NCBI RefSeq assembly: GCF_000426245.1
Contig: NZ_AUEZ01000004.1
Location: 124,001-188,000, forward strand
Direction of reading: 5' to 3'
Origin: Bradyrhizobium sp. Ai1a-2
GTDB taxonomy: Bacteria > Pseudomonadota > Alphaproteobacteria > Rhizobiales > Xanthobacteraceae
DNA: 64,000 bases
Position 1 is the first letter of the stretch, and each line of letters starts with the position of its first letter. The notes under the pieces were generated by a model, which was given only the letters and a program-made list of their open reading frames with translations, did not search any database and was not told the DNA's origin. Shown here one piece after another: positions 19,224 to 28,111 of the stretch. Both the position numbers and the translations under genes were made by a program.

Positions 19224-21902
19224 TCAGTTGGCGTCGCGGCGGATTTCGGAGGCGGCCTGCTGGGAAGGCGCGGCGATCGTCGGCATGGCAACCGGGCGCA
19301 AGCCGATCAGTTCCGCAGTGCGGATGGCGCTGTTGCGCCAGAACGAGAACGAGTTGATGCGCGAATTCTCCAGGATCGCGATCGAAACCGCGGCGAGGAA
19401 CGGCAGGCTCTGCAGCACCAGCACGCCGGCGAAGATATAGATCTCGCGGACCTGCTTGAACCCGTTGGTGGCAACCAGGACGGCGGCGCCGACCAGCAGG
19501 AGGACGCCGATCACCGCTTCCCAGAACGCCTGGAATTCGATCGACATCCGCGACAGCCCGCCCTTGGAGGTGCGGGCGAAGGCCAGGTGTTCGGTGATCA
19601 GTCCCTGCGCCACGGCGCGCGACACGGTCCACTGCACGCTCATCGCCGCGATCATGGCGCCCAGCATCTGGCCGGCTTTCACCTTCACGCGGAGCCGGTA
19701 CAGCGCGACGAAATGCACGAGCGAGACGACAAAGGAGGCGATGATCGGCAGCGTCAGGATCTTGTCCGGGATGGCGATGTCGGCAAAGGCGACGATCGGC
19801 ACCCAGATCAAATTGAGGATTGCGACCACCACGCCGAGGCTCTCGGCGCCCAGCCAGTTTAGCCAGCCGAGCGAAAATTCGCGGCGCTGGTCGGGCGAGA
19901 GCCGGCTCGCACCGGGCAGGAAACGCCGCCAATGTTTCTTCACGATCTGGAAGCCGCCATAGGCCCAGCGGTGGCGCTGCTTCTTGAAGGCCTCGTAGGT
20001 GTCGGGCAGCAGGCCCTCGCCATAGCGCTGGTTGGTGTAATGCGTCAGCCAGCCGTGCTCGATGATGGCAAGGCCGAGGTCGGTGTCCTCGCAGATGGTG
20101 TCGCTGGACCAGCCGCCGACCATGTCCATCGCGGCGCGGCGGATCAGGCACATCGTCCCGTGCACGATGATGGCGTTGTGCTCGTTGCGCTGGACCATGC
20201 CGATGTCGAAGAAGCCGGCATATTCGCCGTTCATGATGTAGTGCATCAGCGAACGGTCGCCGTCGCGATGCTCCTGCGGCGCCTGCACCAGGCCGACCCG
20301 CGGATCAGCGAAGACGGGCACGAGGTCCTTCAGCCAATCGGGATGCACGACATAGTCGGCATCGATGATGCCGATGATCTCGGCGTCCGCTGCGGTGCGG
20401 TCCATGGCGATGCGCAAGGCGCCGGCCTTGAATCCCTGGACCTTCTCGGCATTGATGAACTTGAAACGCTCGCCGAGCGTGCGGCAATGATCCTGGATCG
20501 GCTGCCAGAACGCGGGATCAGGCGTGTTGTTGATGATGCAGACGCATTCGAAATTGGGGTAATCGAGCCGCGATACGGCATCGAGCGTCTGCTTCAGCAT
20601 CTCCACCGGCTCGTAATAAGCGGGGATGTGGATCGAGACCTTGGGGAACGCGACCTGCTCGCCAATCGTGGCGGGCGCCACCGGCGCGCTCTTGCGGATC
20701 AGGCGGTGGGGGCCGCGGCCGAAGGCGATATCGGCGATCTCCTCGATCCGCGCCATCGCGATCAGGATCAGCGGAACGAGGAGGATCAGGCCGAGCGTCA
20801 GCGCAAAGGCCGAGCCGAATACGAAATAGTGCCCCGCCCAGTAGGCGAACACGGTCGCAACCCAGGCGCCGACGGCATTGGCAGCAGCCGAGAGCACCAA
20901 AGCCTGCATCACTGTCGGGCGTTCCAGACGCAGGATCGGCAGCGACATCAGAACGCCGACGAGAAGCGCGATCACCGCGAGCTTCCAGTAATTCTCGTTC
21001 ACGATCGGCCCGGTCCAGGCGAATTTCGGCTCACGGGAAGCATTCAGGAGGCCCCAATACGGGCCGACACCACCTTCGAAGAATTTCCAGGGCTGATCGA
21101 TCGCCTCGACGATGTTGTAGTCCATGCCGATGGCTTCGGCGCGGGTGACGAAATTGCGCAATACCGAGGCCTGCTCGAACGGACCGGGCTCGGCATTGCG
21201 GAGATTGTAGCCCGCGCTTGGCCAGCCGAATTCGGCGATCACGATGCGCTTGCCCGGGAACTGGTCGCGCAAGAGCTGGAACATGGCGACCGCCTGGTCG
21301 ACGGCCTGCTGGGCAGTGAAGTTCTCCCAATACGGCAGGACGTGAGCGGCGATGAAGTCGACGGAATTGGCGAGCTGCGGATTGTCGCGCCAGATATTCC
21401 AGATTTCACCTGTCGTGACCGGGACATTGACCGATTTCTTGACGCGCTTGATCATCTCGATCAGGTCGTCGATCTTCTGCTCGCCGCGGTAGATCACCTC
21501 GTTGCCGACAACGACGCCGATGACGTTGCTGTTGCGCCGGGCGAGGTTGATCGCGGCGTCGATCTCACGCTCGTTGCGTTCGGAATTCTTGTCGATCCAA
21601 GCGCCGACCATGACCTTCAGGCCGAATTCGGCGGCGATCGGCGGAACCAGTTCGACGCCGCCGGTCGACGAGTACAGACGGATCGCGCGCGTCATGGTCG
21701 ACAGCTTCTTCAGGTCGGCGCGAATCTTCTCGGCCTGAGGGATATTGTCGACGTCGGGATGCGCGTTGCCGTCGAACGGCGCATAGGAGACGCTCGGCAG
21801 CATGCCGCGGAAATCAGGAGCCTGCTGCTTTTCCTGGAGAAGGCCCCAGAGCGCGGCATGCACAGCGGTGACGAGCAACAGAACGGCGGCGACAGCGCGC
21901 AT
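19224..21902 (-). CDS. ndvB: Beta-glucan synthase NdvB-type (GH17-like plus GT2)
   Basis: 892 residues (about 100 kDa). After an N-terminal membrane segment, a GH17-like domain (residues about 40-300) carries VVGNEVIYRGE and IAEFGWPSAGY with the two catalytic-type Glu. Several membrane helices follow, then a processive GT2 domain (about 430-700) with IGIIDADYVV (DxD), ICEDTDLG and KKQRHRWAYGG (QxxRW), then more helices. This is the layout of the inner-membrane synthase of cyclic beta-1,3/1,6-glucans in Bradyrhizobium, needed for osmoadaptation and nodulation. ndvD lies upstream on the same strand and ndvC diverges. Confidence 0.9.
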   Translation of the reverse strand: MRAVAAVLLLVTAVHAALWGLLQEKQQAPDFRGMLPSVSYAPFDGNAHPDVDNIPQAEKIRADLKKLSTMTRAIRLYSSTGGVELVPPIAAEFGLKVMVGAWIDKNSERNEREIDAAINLARRNSNVIGVVVGNEVIYRGEQKIDDLIEMIKRVKKSVNVPVTTGEIWNIWRDNPQLANSVDFIAAHVLPYWENFTAQQAVDQAVAMFQLLRDQFPGKRIVIAEFGWPSAGYNLRNAEPGPFEQASVLRNFVTRAEAIGMDYNIVEAIDQPWKFFEGGVGPYWGLLNASREPKFAWTGPIVNENYWKLAVIALLVGVLMSLPILRLERPTVMQALVLSAAANAVGAWVATVFAYWAGHYFVFGSAFALTLGLILLVPLILIAMARIEEIADIAFGRGPHRLIRKSAPVAPATIGEQVAFPKVSIHIPAYYEPVEMLKQTLDAVSRLDYPNFECVCIINNTPDPAFWQPIQDHCRTLGERFKFINAEKVQGFKAGALRIAMDRTAADAEIIGIIDADYVVHPDWLKDLVPVFADPRVGLVQAPQEHRDGDRSLMHYIMNGEYAGFFDIGMVQRNEHNAIIVHGTMCLIRRAAMDMVGGWSSDTICEDTDLGLAIIEHGWLTHYTNQRYGEGLLPDTYEAFKKQRHRWAYGGFQIVKKHWRRFLPGASRLSPDQRREFSLGWLNWLGAESLGVVVAILNLIWVPIVAFADIAIPDKILTLPIIASFVVSLVHFVALYRLRVKVKAGQMLGAMIAAMSVQWTVSRAVAQGLITEHLAFARTSKGGLSRMSIEFQAFWEAVIGVLLLVGAAVLVATNGFKQVREIYIFAGVLVLQSLPFLAAVSIAILENSRINSFSFWRNSAIRTAELIGLRPVAMPTIAAPSQQAASEIRRDAN

Positions 21903-22089
21903 CGCGGCTAAACCATACGGGGCCTGCTATGAAAGGAGAAAGCGAACCCGTCCCCTAGGTTCGACCGACATGGCGGCAAATTGAAAGATAGTCCTGCCAC
22001 GCGATTTCACAACTGATATGACCGCATGGCGTTTTGAGGGCGCCACGCAGCTCAAAGAACGGAAATCGCGATCGTTCCAAAGTCGTAGG

Positions 22090-22674
22090 TTATTTGGCGG
22101 CCGGCGCGGGCGACGGTGCAGGAGAAGGTGAGGCGGCAGGCGCCGGCGCGGCGTTGCCGGCGGTTGCGGGCGTCGCTTGCGGGCTGGGCGCTGCCGCCGC
22201 TGCGGCTGCGGCCGCCGGCGGCTGGGCGCCGGGGTTGATCCAGCAGGCGTGGATCCGGCCATCGAGGCTGCGCGGCACCTTGTCGTCGATCGTGGCGCCG
22301 AACCGGGTCAGGCAGCGGAAGGTCGCCTGCACATGGCCACCGGGGCAGCCGAAGCGGTCGTAAAGGTCGAGGTGACGGAAGGCGGTGTCGAGGTCGTCAA
22401 GCCACATCAGCCGCACCACGCGCCGGCCGAGCCAGACGCATTCCGGGTTTCCGGCCGGCCCGTTGATCGCCTGCGTGGCCTCGACGAATTCGTCGGTCTT
22501 GCGCTGGTTCTCCTTGGTGGCGTCGGACGGAGCGTTCCCCTGCTTCGACTGTTCCTGCGGATTCGGCGTGCCGCTCTGGGAGAAAGCGGCACCGGTACCG
22601 ATCAGAAGCGCGAGGCCGGCAGTGGCGAAATGGCGCAAGACCGCGATTTTGAACTGAAGCACCCGTCCACCCAT
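22090..22674 (-). CDS. ndvD: Secreted protein of glucan locus, NdvD-like
   Basis: About 194 residues: signal peptide (LRHFATAGLALLIGTGAAFS), a conserved-looking core with several Cys and Trp (GNPECVWLGRRVVRLMWLDD), and a Pro/Ala-rich tail. It sits between ndvB and ndvC, the position of the third glucan-synthesis gene described in B. japonicum; the name rests on position and size. The start is uncertain: ATG 22674 puts the signal peptide first, while an upstream start at 22779 would overlap ndvC. Confidence 0.6.
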   Translation of the reverse strand: MGGRVLQFKIAVLRHFATAGLALLIGTGAAFSQSGTPNPQEQSKQGNAPSDATKENQRKTDEFVEATQAINGPAGNPECVWLGRRVVRLMWLDDLDTAFRHLDLYDRFGCPGGHVQATFRCLTRFGATIDDKVPRSLDGRIHACWINPGAQPPAAAAAAAAAPSPQATPATAGNAAPAPAASPSPAPSPAPAAK

Positions 22675-22777
22675 ACCTTCCCCAATCGATTTCCCGCCCA
22701 ACACATCATCCCAAACGGCCGTGGCGTAATGCCGTCCAAATAGGTCTCCAGTGCGGCGGAGACGCTGGCGGAATCCC

Positions 22778-24544
22778 ATGACCGGTATTTCAGATTTTGT
22801 CCAGCAAAGTCACAACTTTATCGCAACAGCGCAAAACTGTCGCAGGACAACCTTGGTATTGCCCGACTCGTGCTCTTGGCAGACGGTGCTTGACCGGCTA
22901 ATCGACGGTCCCCGGAGGACGGAACCGATTTCTTCTCGTACGCCACTGGCGCTTCTCCTGATATCGCTGGGTTTGATTGCGGCGGCGTGGTGGTGGCTCG
23001 CTACGCCGATTACGTTGTCGCGCGCGCCGATCGACCCCAACGCAAAGCTGCAATGCGTCTCCTATGCGCCGTTCCGCGACACGCAGACGCCGCTGATCCG
23101 CACCACGCACATTCCGGCGGAGCAGATCGAGCAGGATCTGACTGATCTCGCCAAGGTCACGGAGTGCGTGCGCACCTACTCGATCGAGAACGGACTCGAC
23201 CAGGTGCCGGGCATCGCCGCGAAGGTCGGACTGAAGGTCATCCAGGGAATCTGGCTCGGCAGCGACCGGATCAAGAACCAGACGCAGATCGCGGTCGCGG
23301 TCGGGCTCGCCAAGCAATATCCGGGCGTGATCACGGCGCTGGTCGTCGGCAATGAAGTGCTGCTGCGTGGGGAGATGACGACCGCGGACCTCGCCGCCTA
23401 TGTCCGCGCGGTGAAGGCGCAGGTCCAGGTACCCGTGACCTATGCCGATGTCTGGGAATTCTGGCTGCGTAACCGGGAAGTCTATGACGCGGTCGATTTC
23501 GTCACCATTCACATCCTGCCTTATTGGGAAGACATGCCGGTGCGGGCGAAATTCGCCGCCGCCCATGTCGATGCGATCCGCAAGCGGATGGCGGTGGCGT
23601 TCCCGGGCAAGGAGATCCTGATCGGCGAGACCGGCTGGCCGAGCATGGGCAGGATGCGCGAGGGCGCGTTGCCGTCGCGCACCAACCAGGCGCGGATCGT
23701 CTCGGAAATCCTCGATCTCGCCAAGCGTGAGGGCTTCCGCGTCAACCTGATCGAAGCCTACGACCAGCCCTGGAAGCGCCAACTTGAGGGCACGGTCGGC
23801 GGCTATTGGGGCCTATTCGATTCCGTCAATCGGGTGGTGAAGTACCCGCCCGGCATCGCCATCAGCAATTATCCGCTGTGGAAATGGTATATGAGCGCCG
23901 GCCTTGGGCTGGGCTTCATCACCTTCCTGGTGGCCTGGCTGACGGTTCGGCGGCGGCCATGGGCGCCGCGGATCATCTCCTGGATCGCGGTCGGCATTTC
24001 CGCGACCAGCGCCGGAATCCTGCTCGGGGTCGCCATCGACAAGATGATCTATGAGAGCTACGGGGCCGGGGGCTGGGTGCAATGGGGAACGCTGCTTGCG
24101 GCCGCCGTGCTCGCACCGATCCTGTCGGCTCACGCGCTGATGGCTGGGAAGTCGCTACCGACCTTCCTCGAACTGCTCGGGCCGCGCCAGTACCGGCACG
24201 GCACCTTGCTCACCGCGCTGCTCGGGCTGTCGCTGATCGTGACCACCGTGATCGGGGCGGAAACCGCGCTCGGCTTCACCTTCGACCCGCGCTACAAGGA
24301 CTTTCCGTTCGCCTCGCTCACCATGGCCGTGCTGCCGTTTGCGCTGCTGATGCTGCTCAACCGGCCGCAGGAAGGGGTAAGGCCGATCGCGGAGGCGGTG
24401 TTCGCCGGCCTGCTGCTGGTCGCGGCCGGCTATACCTTCTTCAACGAGGGTACCGACAACTGGCAGTCGGTCTGGACCTGCGCGATGTACGTGCTGCTGG
24501 CGCTTACGCTGTGGCGGGCGCGGGTCGCGCAAAGCCCAAAATGA
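22778..24544 (+). CDS. ndvC: NdvC-type GH17-like membrane protein of glucan synthesis
   Basis: 588 residues. One membrane helix near residue 65 (LALLLISLGLIAAAWWW), then a GH17-like domain with VVGNEVLLRGEM and LIGETGWPSMGR (acid/base and nucleophile Glu), then about eight membrane helices. No GT2 domain. In B. japonicum, NdvC is needed for the beta-1,6 linkages of the cyclic glucan, which fits a transglycosylase role. Its 5' end approaches the ndvD start region on the other strand, so promoters overlap. Starts downstream of 22778 are possible. Confidence 0.85.
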   Translation: MTGISDFVQQSHNFIATAQNCRRTTLVLPDSCSWQTVLDRLIDGPRRTEPISSRTPLALLLISLGLIAAAWWWLATPITLSRAPIDPNAKLQCVSYAPFRDTQTPLIRTTHIPAEQIEQDLTDLAKVTECVRTYSIENGLDQVPGIAAKVGLKVIQGIWLGSDRIKNQTQIAVAVGLAKQYPGVITALVVGNEVLLRGEMTTADLAAYVRAVKAQVQVPVTYADVWEFWLRNREVYDAVDFVTIHILPYWEDMPVRAKFAAAHVDAIRKRMAVAFPGKEILIGETGWPSMGRMREGALPSRTNQARIVSEILDLAKREGFRVNLIEAYDQPWKRQLEGTVGGYWGLFDSVNRVVKYPPGIAISNYPLWKWYMSAGLGLGFITFLVAWLTVRRRPWAPRIISWIAVGISATSAGILLGVAIDKMIYESYGAGGWVQWGTLLAAAVLAPILSAHALMAGKSLPTFLELLGPRQYRHGTLLTALLGLSLIVTTVIGAETALGFTFDPRYKDFPFASLTMAVLPFALLMLLNRPQEGVRPIAEAVFAGLLLVAAGYTFFNEGTDNWQSVWTCAMYVLLALTLWRARVAQSPK

Positions 24545-24884
24545 GCAGGCCGATCGCAATCCCCGACAGCGCGACATTGTAGAGCACGATCCCGAGTCCC
24601 GCCGCGATCAGCCCGCCCGTCATCAGGACGATCGACGGCCGCAGCACGTGCAGGGTCGCGATGACGAGCGCGACGATGCCGAACACGGAGTTCCTGAACA
24701 GGGTTGTCGCGAGCACCCGCATCTTGCAGCTCATGGTCTGCAGGCCCGCATCGCAGGCGAGGGCGACGGTCGAGAATTCGATCACGAGATAGCGCAGGTA
24801 AAGCGCGTAACCGACGGAGAGGAAACCGACGATCAGCAGGAACTGCACCTGATAGGGCGTAAGGCGGAACGGGGGCTTTGTCAT
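24504..24884 (-). CDS. Conserved membrane protein (126 aa)
   Basis: Starts at ATG 24884 (TKPPFRLTPYQVQFLLIVGF). Four hydrophobic segments, with two Cys in a periplasmic-type loop (LACDAGLQTMSCK) that could form a disulfide. It converges on ndvC with a 41-base overlap of coding ends. No family name recognised; the link to glucan export is by position only. Confidence 0.75.
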   Translation of the reverse strand: MTKPPFRLTPYQVQFLLIVGFLSVGYALYLRYLVIEFSTVALACDAGLQTMSCKMRVLATTLFRNSVFGIVALVIATLHVLRPSIVLMTGGLIAAGLGIVLYNVALSGIAIGLLILGFARPAPATA

Positions 24885-24972
24885 CGCGCGAATATGGTCG
24901 GGAAAGGGGAGGAGGACAAGCCGCTTCGCGTGACGTGAAAGCGGATGAGAATGCGGCCGCAATCCCTTGCGG

Positions 24973-26328
24973 TCATTGTTGTTCCTTGCGACCGAACAGC
25001 GAGGTGATCGTCGAGACCGCGGAAGGCACCGTGGAAGGTGGTGGCTCCGGCCTCTTCGGCGGCTCCTCGACCACCACCGCCGCCCGTTTCGGCGCCGGCG
25101 CTGAGTGCCGGCGCGGCGCGGGCTTGTTGGGCGCTGTCGTGGCCGGCGGCTCGTCCTTGAGCGTCAGGCGCTGGCCGTCGAAAACAGCGGTTTCGCAGGC
25201 ACGGCCGTTTTCAGCCAGGACTGCGCAGATCTTCGCTGCGGCGCCGGCGTCGCGCAGCGGGCCGGCCACGAGGCGAAGCTGCATGCCGAGCCCGTTGGTG
25301 CCTTCCTTGATGACGATGATCGGACGCAGGTTGAACAGCGGCGCGTTCGACCGCGATTTCAACAGGCCTCGCCACAGCGCGCGCAGCCCCGGTACCGAAT
25401 TGGCGGTGCCGAGATCGACCCCGAATTCCGTCCGCTGCACCTCGGCCTTCGGCGCGCTGGGATCCTCTTTCGCCTTCTCGTCGCCCTCACTGGCGGCAGG
25501 CGCAGCGGCAATGACCTCGGGCATGGGGCTGGCGGTGACGGCGGCTGCGGGCTTGGCCGGCGCGAGCGGCTCGCTCTCGGCCGGATCGGGCGGCCCGATC
25601 ATCGACTTCTCGGCGACGCGCGGCATCGCGGGCAATGACGCTGGCGTGGCGCTGGCCGGGTCCGGATTGCTGGCTGGCACGGTGGCGGCCGGCGCCGTAT
25701 CGGCAACCACGACCGGTGGTTTTTCGGCGTGCGGCTTCTCGCTCGCCGTAGCCGCAGGCTTGTCCGAAGCCGGCATCGGGGGCTTTTCGGCGATCGATTT
25801 CTCTGGCGCGCCTGGAGCGGGGGCCGTTACCGCGACTGGGGCCACGACCGGGGCGGAGACCGAGACAGGCTGCGCTGACGGCTCTTGCACCCACGCGGGA
25901 TATGGCGAGCGGACGGGCTGCGGCGCGGCTGCGGTGCTCTGCTTCGCAATCGCGCCGGTAACCGAATCCATCCCTTGCTCCAGCACGGTGACGCGGGCGT
26001 AGAGCCGGTCGCGATCGGAATTGAGTGTCTCGATCGCGGACGCAAGTCGCCGCGTTTCGTTCTGGCTCTCCTTGGTGAGCATCTGGATCTGCTGGGCCTG
26101 CCGCGCCACGTCCGCGGCGGCAGCCTGGTCGCGCCGCCATCCGAGCGAGGATTGATTGGCGAGGACCGCGAGCGTTACGGCGGCGACCGCGGCAAAACCC
26201 CAGGAGCCGAGGCGCCACAGCGTGCGGCGATCGAATTCGTCTTCTTCGGCAAGCAGGCCTGTGAACAAACCGCCGGTGCTTTCCGCGCCTAGATCGCTAG
26301 CCAGATTGTCAGGATCTTTGGCCAAAAC
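24973..26328 (-). CDS. Membrane-anchored SPOR-like protein
   Basis: One membrane helix (LGSWGFAAVAAVTLAVLA) near the N-terminus, a coiled coil (QQIQMLTKESQNETRRLASA), a long Pro/Ala-rich region, then a C-terminal domain of about 100 residues (FGVDLGTANSVPGLRALWRG and GMQLRLVAGPLRDAGAAAKI) resembling a SPOR peptidoglycan-binding fold. Ends in a basic tail. The start is uncertain: a TTG at 26328 follows GAGGAGG; the frame stays open to 26448. Likely a cell-envelope protein. Confidence 0.65.
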   Translation of the reverse strand, partial: VLAKDPDNLASDLGAESTGGLFTGLLAEEDEFDRRTLWRLGSWGFAAVAAVTLAVLANQSSLGWRRDQAAAADVARQAQQIQMLTKESQNETRRLASAIETLNSDRDRLYARVTVLEQGMDSVTGAIAKQSTAAAPQPVRSPYPAWVQEPSAQPVSVSAPVVAPVAVTAPAPGAPEKSIAEKPPMPASDKPAATASEKPHAEKPPVVVADTAPAATVPASNPDPASATPASLPAMPRVAEKSMIGPPDPAESEPLAPAKPAAAVTASPMPEVIAAAPAASEGDEKAKEDPSAPKAEVQRTEFGVDLGTANSVPGLRALWRGLLKSRSNAPLFNLRPIIVIKEGTNGLGMQLRLVAGPLRDAGAAAKICAVLAENGRACETAVFDGQRLTLKDEPPATTAPNKPAPRRHSAPAPKRAAVVVEEPPKRPEPPPSTVPSAVSTITSLFGRKEQQ

Positions 26329-26495
26329 CCCTTTGGCCCTCCTCAAGGCCCGCCGAATCACGCCGCAAAGATTAACAGGAAATGCGCGGGGAACCTGACT
26401 CCGTGCCGTCACGGGAGGCGAATAGGTTTCTTCTCCCGGGGAAACCAACTAAGAAGCTTGGCGCGATCGGCGCGCACGGTATTTGAGGGCTCTTG

Positions 26496-27854
26496 ATGAC
26501 TGCTCGATCCAGCCTGACGGTGGTGCTCACGGCCGGCGAGGGCACGCGGATGCGATCCTCGCTGCCCAAGGTCCTGCATCCCGTCGCCGGCCAGTCGCTG
26601 CTGTCCCATGTGCTCCGTGCCGCGCCGAATGGCACAGGCGCTTCTCTGGCGGTGGTGGTCGGTCCGGACCATCAGGCGGTCGCGGATGAAACGCGGCGGG
26701 TTCGTTCCGATGCCAGGACTTTCGTGCAGCGCGAGCGGCTCGGTACCGCCCATGCGGTGCTGGCGGCGCGCGAGGCGATCGCCGATGGAGCCGACGATCT
26801 CCTGATTGTGTTCGGCGACACGCCGCTGATCTCGGCGGAAACCTTCGAGCGACTACGCGCGCCGTTGAAGAATGGCGCTGCGCTCGCGGTCCTCGGCTTC
26901 CGCGCCGCCGACCCCACCGGCTATGGACGGCTGGTGGTCGAGAACGGCAAGCTCGTTGCGATCCGCGAACAGGCCGACGCCAGCGCCGAGGAGCGCAAGA
27001 TCACGCTGTGCAATGCCGGCGTGATGGCGTTCGACGGGCGCAAGGCGCTCGGCATCCTCGATGAGATCGGCAATGCCAACGCCAAGGGCGAATACTACCT
27101 GACCGATGCCGTCGCCATCGTGCGCAGACAAGGATTGGAGGCCGTCGTGATCGAGACCAGCGAAGACGAAGTGCGCGGCATCAACACCAAGGCGCAGCTT
27201 GCGGAAGCCGAAGCGGTGCTTCAGGCGCGATTGCGCAACGCTGCGATGGAGGCCGGCGTGACGCTGATCGCGCCGGAGACTGTCTATCTCGCCGCCGACA
27301 CCAAGTTCGGCCGCGACGTCACCATCGAGCCTTTCGTCGTGATCGGCCCCGGCGTGACCATCGGCGACGGTGCGGTGATCCACTCGTTCTCGCATATCGT
27401 CGAGGCCACCATCGGCAAGGAGGTCTCGATCGGTCCCTATGCACGGCTGCGGCCGGGCACGTCGCTCGGCGACGGCTCGCGGATCGGCAATTTCGTGGAG
27501 ACCAAGGCCGCGATCCTGGAGGAGGGCGTCAAGGTCAACCATCTCTCCTATGTCGGCGACGCCCATGTCGGCGCCAATTCCAATCTCGGTGCCGGCACCA
27601 TCACCTGCAATTATGACGGCTTTCTCAAGCACAAGACCCTGATCGGCAAGGGCGCCTTCATCGGCACCAATTCCTCGCTGGTCGCCCCCGTGAAGATCGG
27701 CGCCGGCGCCTATATCGGCTCGGGCTCCGTCATCACCAAGGACGTGCCCGACGATGCGATGGCCGTCGAACGCAGCCCGCAGAGCGTCCGCGAAGGCGGC
27801 GCCGCGCGCTACCGCGAGCTCAAGTTGAAAGCGAAGGCCGCGAAGGGAAGCTGA
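26496..27854 (+). CDS. glmU: Bifunctional UDP-GlcNAc pyrophosphorylase/acetyltransferase GlmU
   Basis: 452 residues. N-terminal uridyltransferase domain with [20 protein letters not shown] (nucleotide loop, with Thr in place of the usual Ala of LAAG) and the GTAHAV motif. C-terminal left-handed beta-helix acetyltransferase with [20 protein letters not shown] and the NYDG...HKT site. It makes UDP-GlcNAc from GlcN-1-P in the cytoplasm. glmS follows on the same strand after a repeat-containing gap, so the two steps of amino-sugar supply are linked. Confidence 0.97.
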   Translation: MTARSSLTVVLTAGEGTRMRSSLPKVLHPVAGQSLLSHVLRAAPNGTGASLAVVVGPDHQAVADETRRVRSDARTFVQRERLGTAHAVLAAREAIADGADDLLIVFGDTPLISAETFERLRAPLKNGAALAVLGFRAADPTGYGRLVVENGKLVAIREQADASAEERKITLCNAGVMAFDGRKALGILDEIGNANAKGEYYLTDAVAIVRRQGLEAVVIETSEDEVRGINTKAQLAEAEAVLQARLRNAAMEAGVTLIAPETVYLAADTKFGRDVTIEPFVVIGPGVTIGDGAVIHSFSHIVEATIGKEVSIGPYARLRPGTSLGDGSRIGNFVETKAAILEEGVKVNHLSYVGDAHVGANSNLGAGTITCNYDGFLKHKTLIGKGAFIGTNSSLVAPVKIGAGAYIGSGSVITKDVPDDAMAVERSPQSVREGGAARYRELKLKAKAAKGS

Positions 27855-27864
27855 CGCTGTAGCC

Positions 27865-27952
27865 CGTAGGATGGGTAGAGCGAAGCGAAACCCATCATTC
27901 GCGCGGTCTGCTTTGACGTTGATGGGTTTCGCTTCGCTCTACCCATCCTACG
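27865..27952. repeat. Genus-type palindromic repeat between glmU and glmS
   Basis: Perfect 33-bp inverted repeat (arms 27865-27897 and 27920-27952) with a 22-base loop. The arm begins CGTAGGATGGGTAGAGCGAA. This element is, to my knowledge, dispersed in Bradyrhizobium intergenic regions. It begins 10 bases after the glmU stop and could form a strong RNA hairpin between the two genes. Confidence 0.8.
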
Positions 27953-28111
27953 ACTGTTGGGGTGGATATTGACCGTAACTCACGCGTTATCCCCCCTTTA
28001 ACACTGTCTCAATCCGCAATAATTATTGAGTTTGTTGCTGCCCGCGTTTCCCGTTAAGGGAGCGTGTCGCCCGTCTGGCAAATTTTCGGCGATTTGGGGA
28101 TATTGAACCGC

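Noticed and set aside
19932..21911. 659-codon plus-strand frame antisense to ndvB
   Set aside because: Composition is that of a reverse-strand shadow of a GC-rich gene (Asp/Val/Gly/Arg-rich without fold signals), and ndvB on the other strand has full family motifs.
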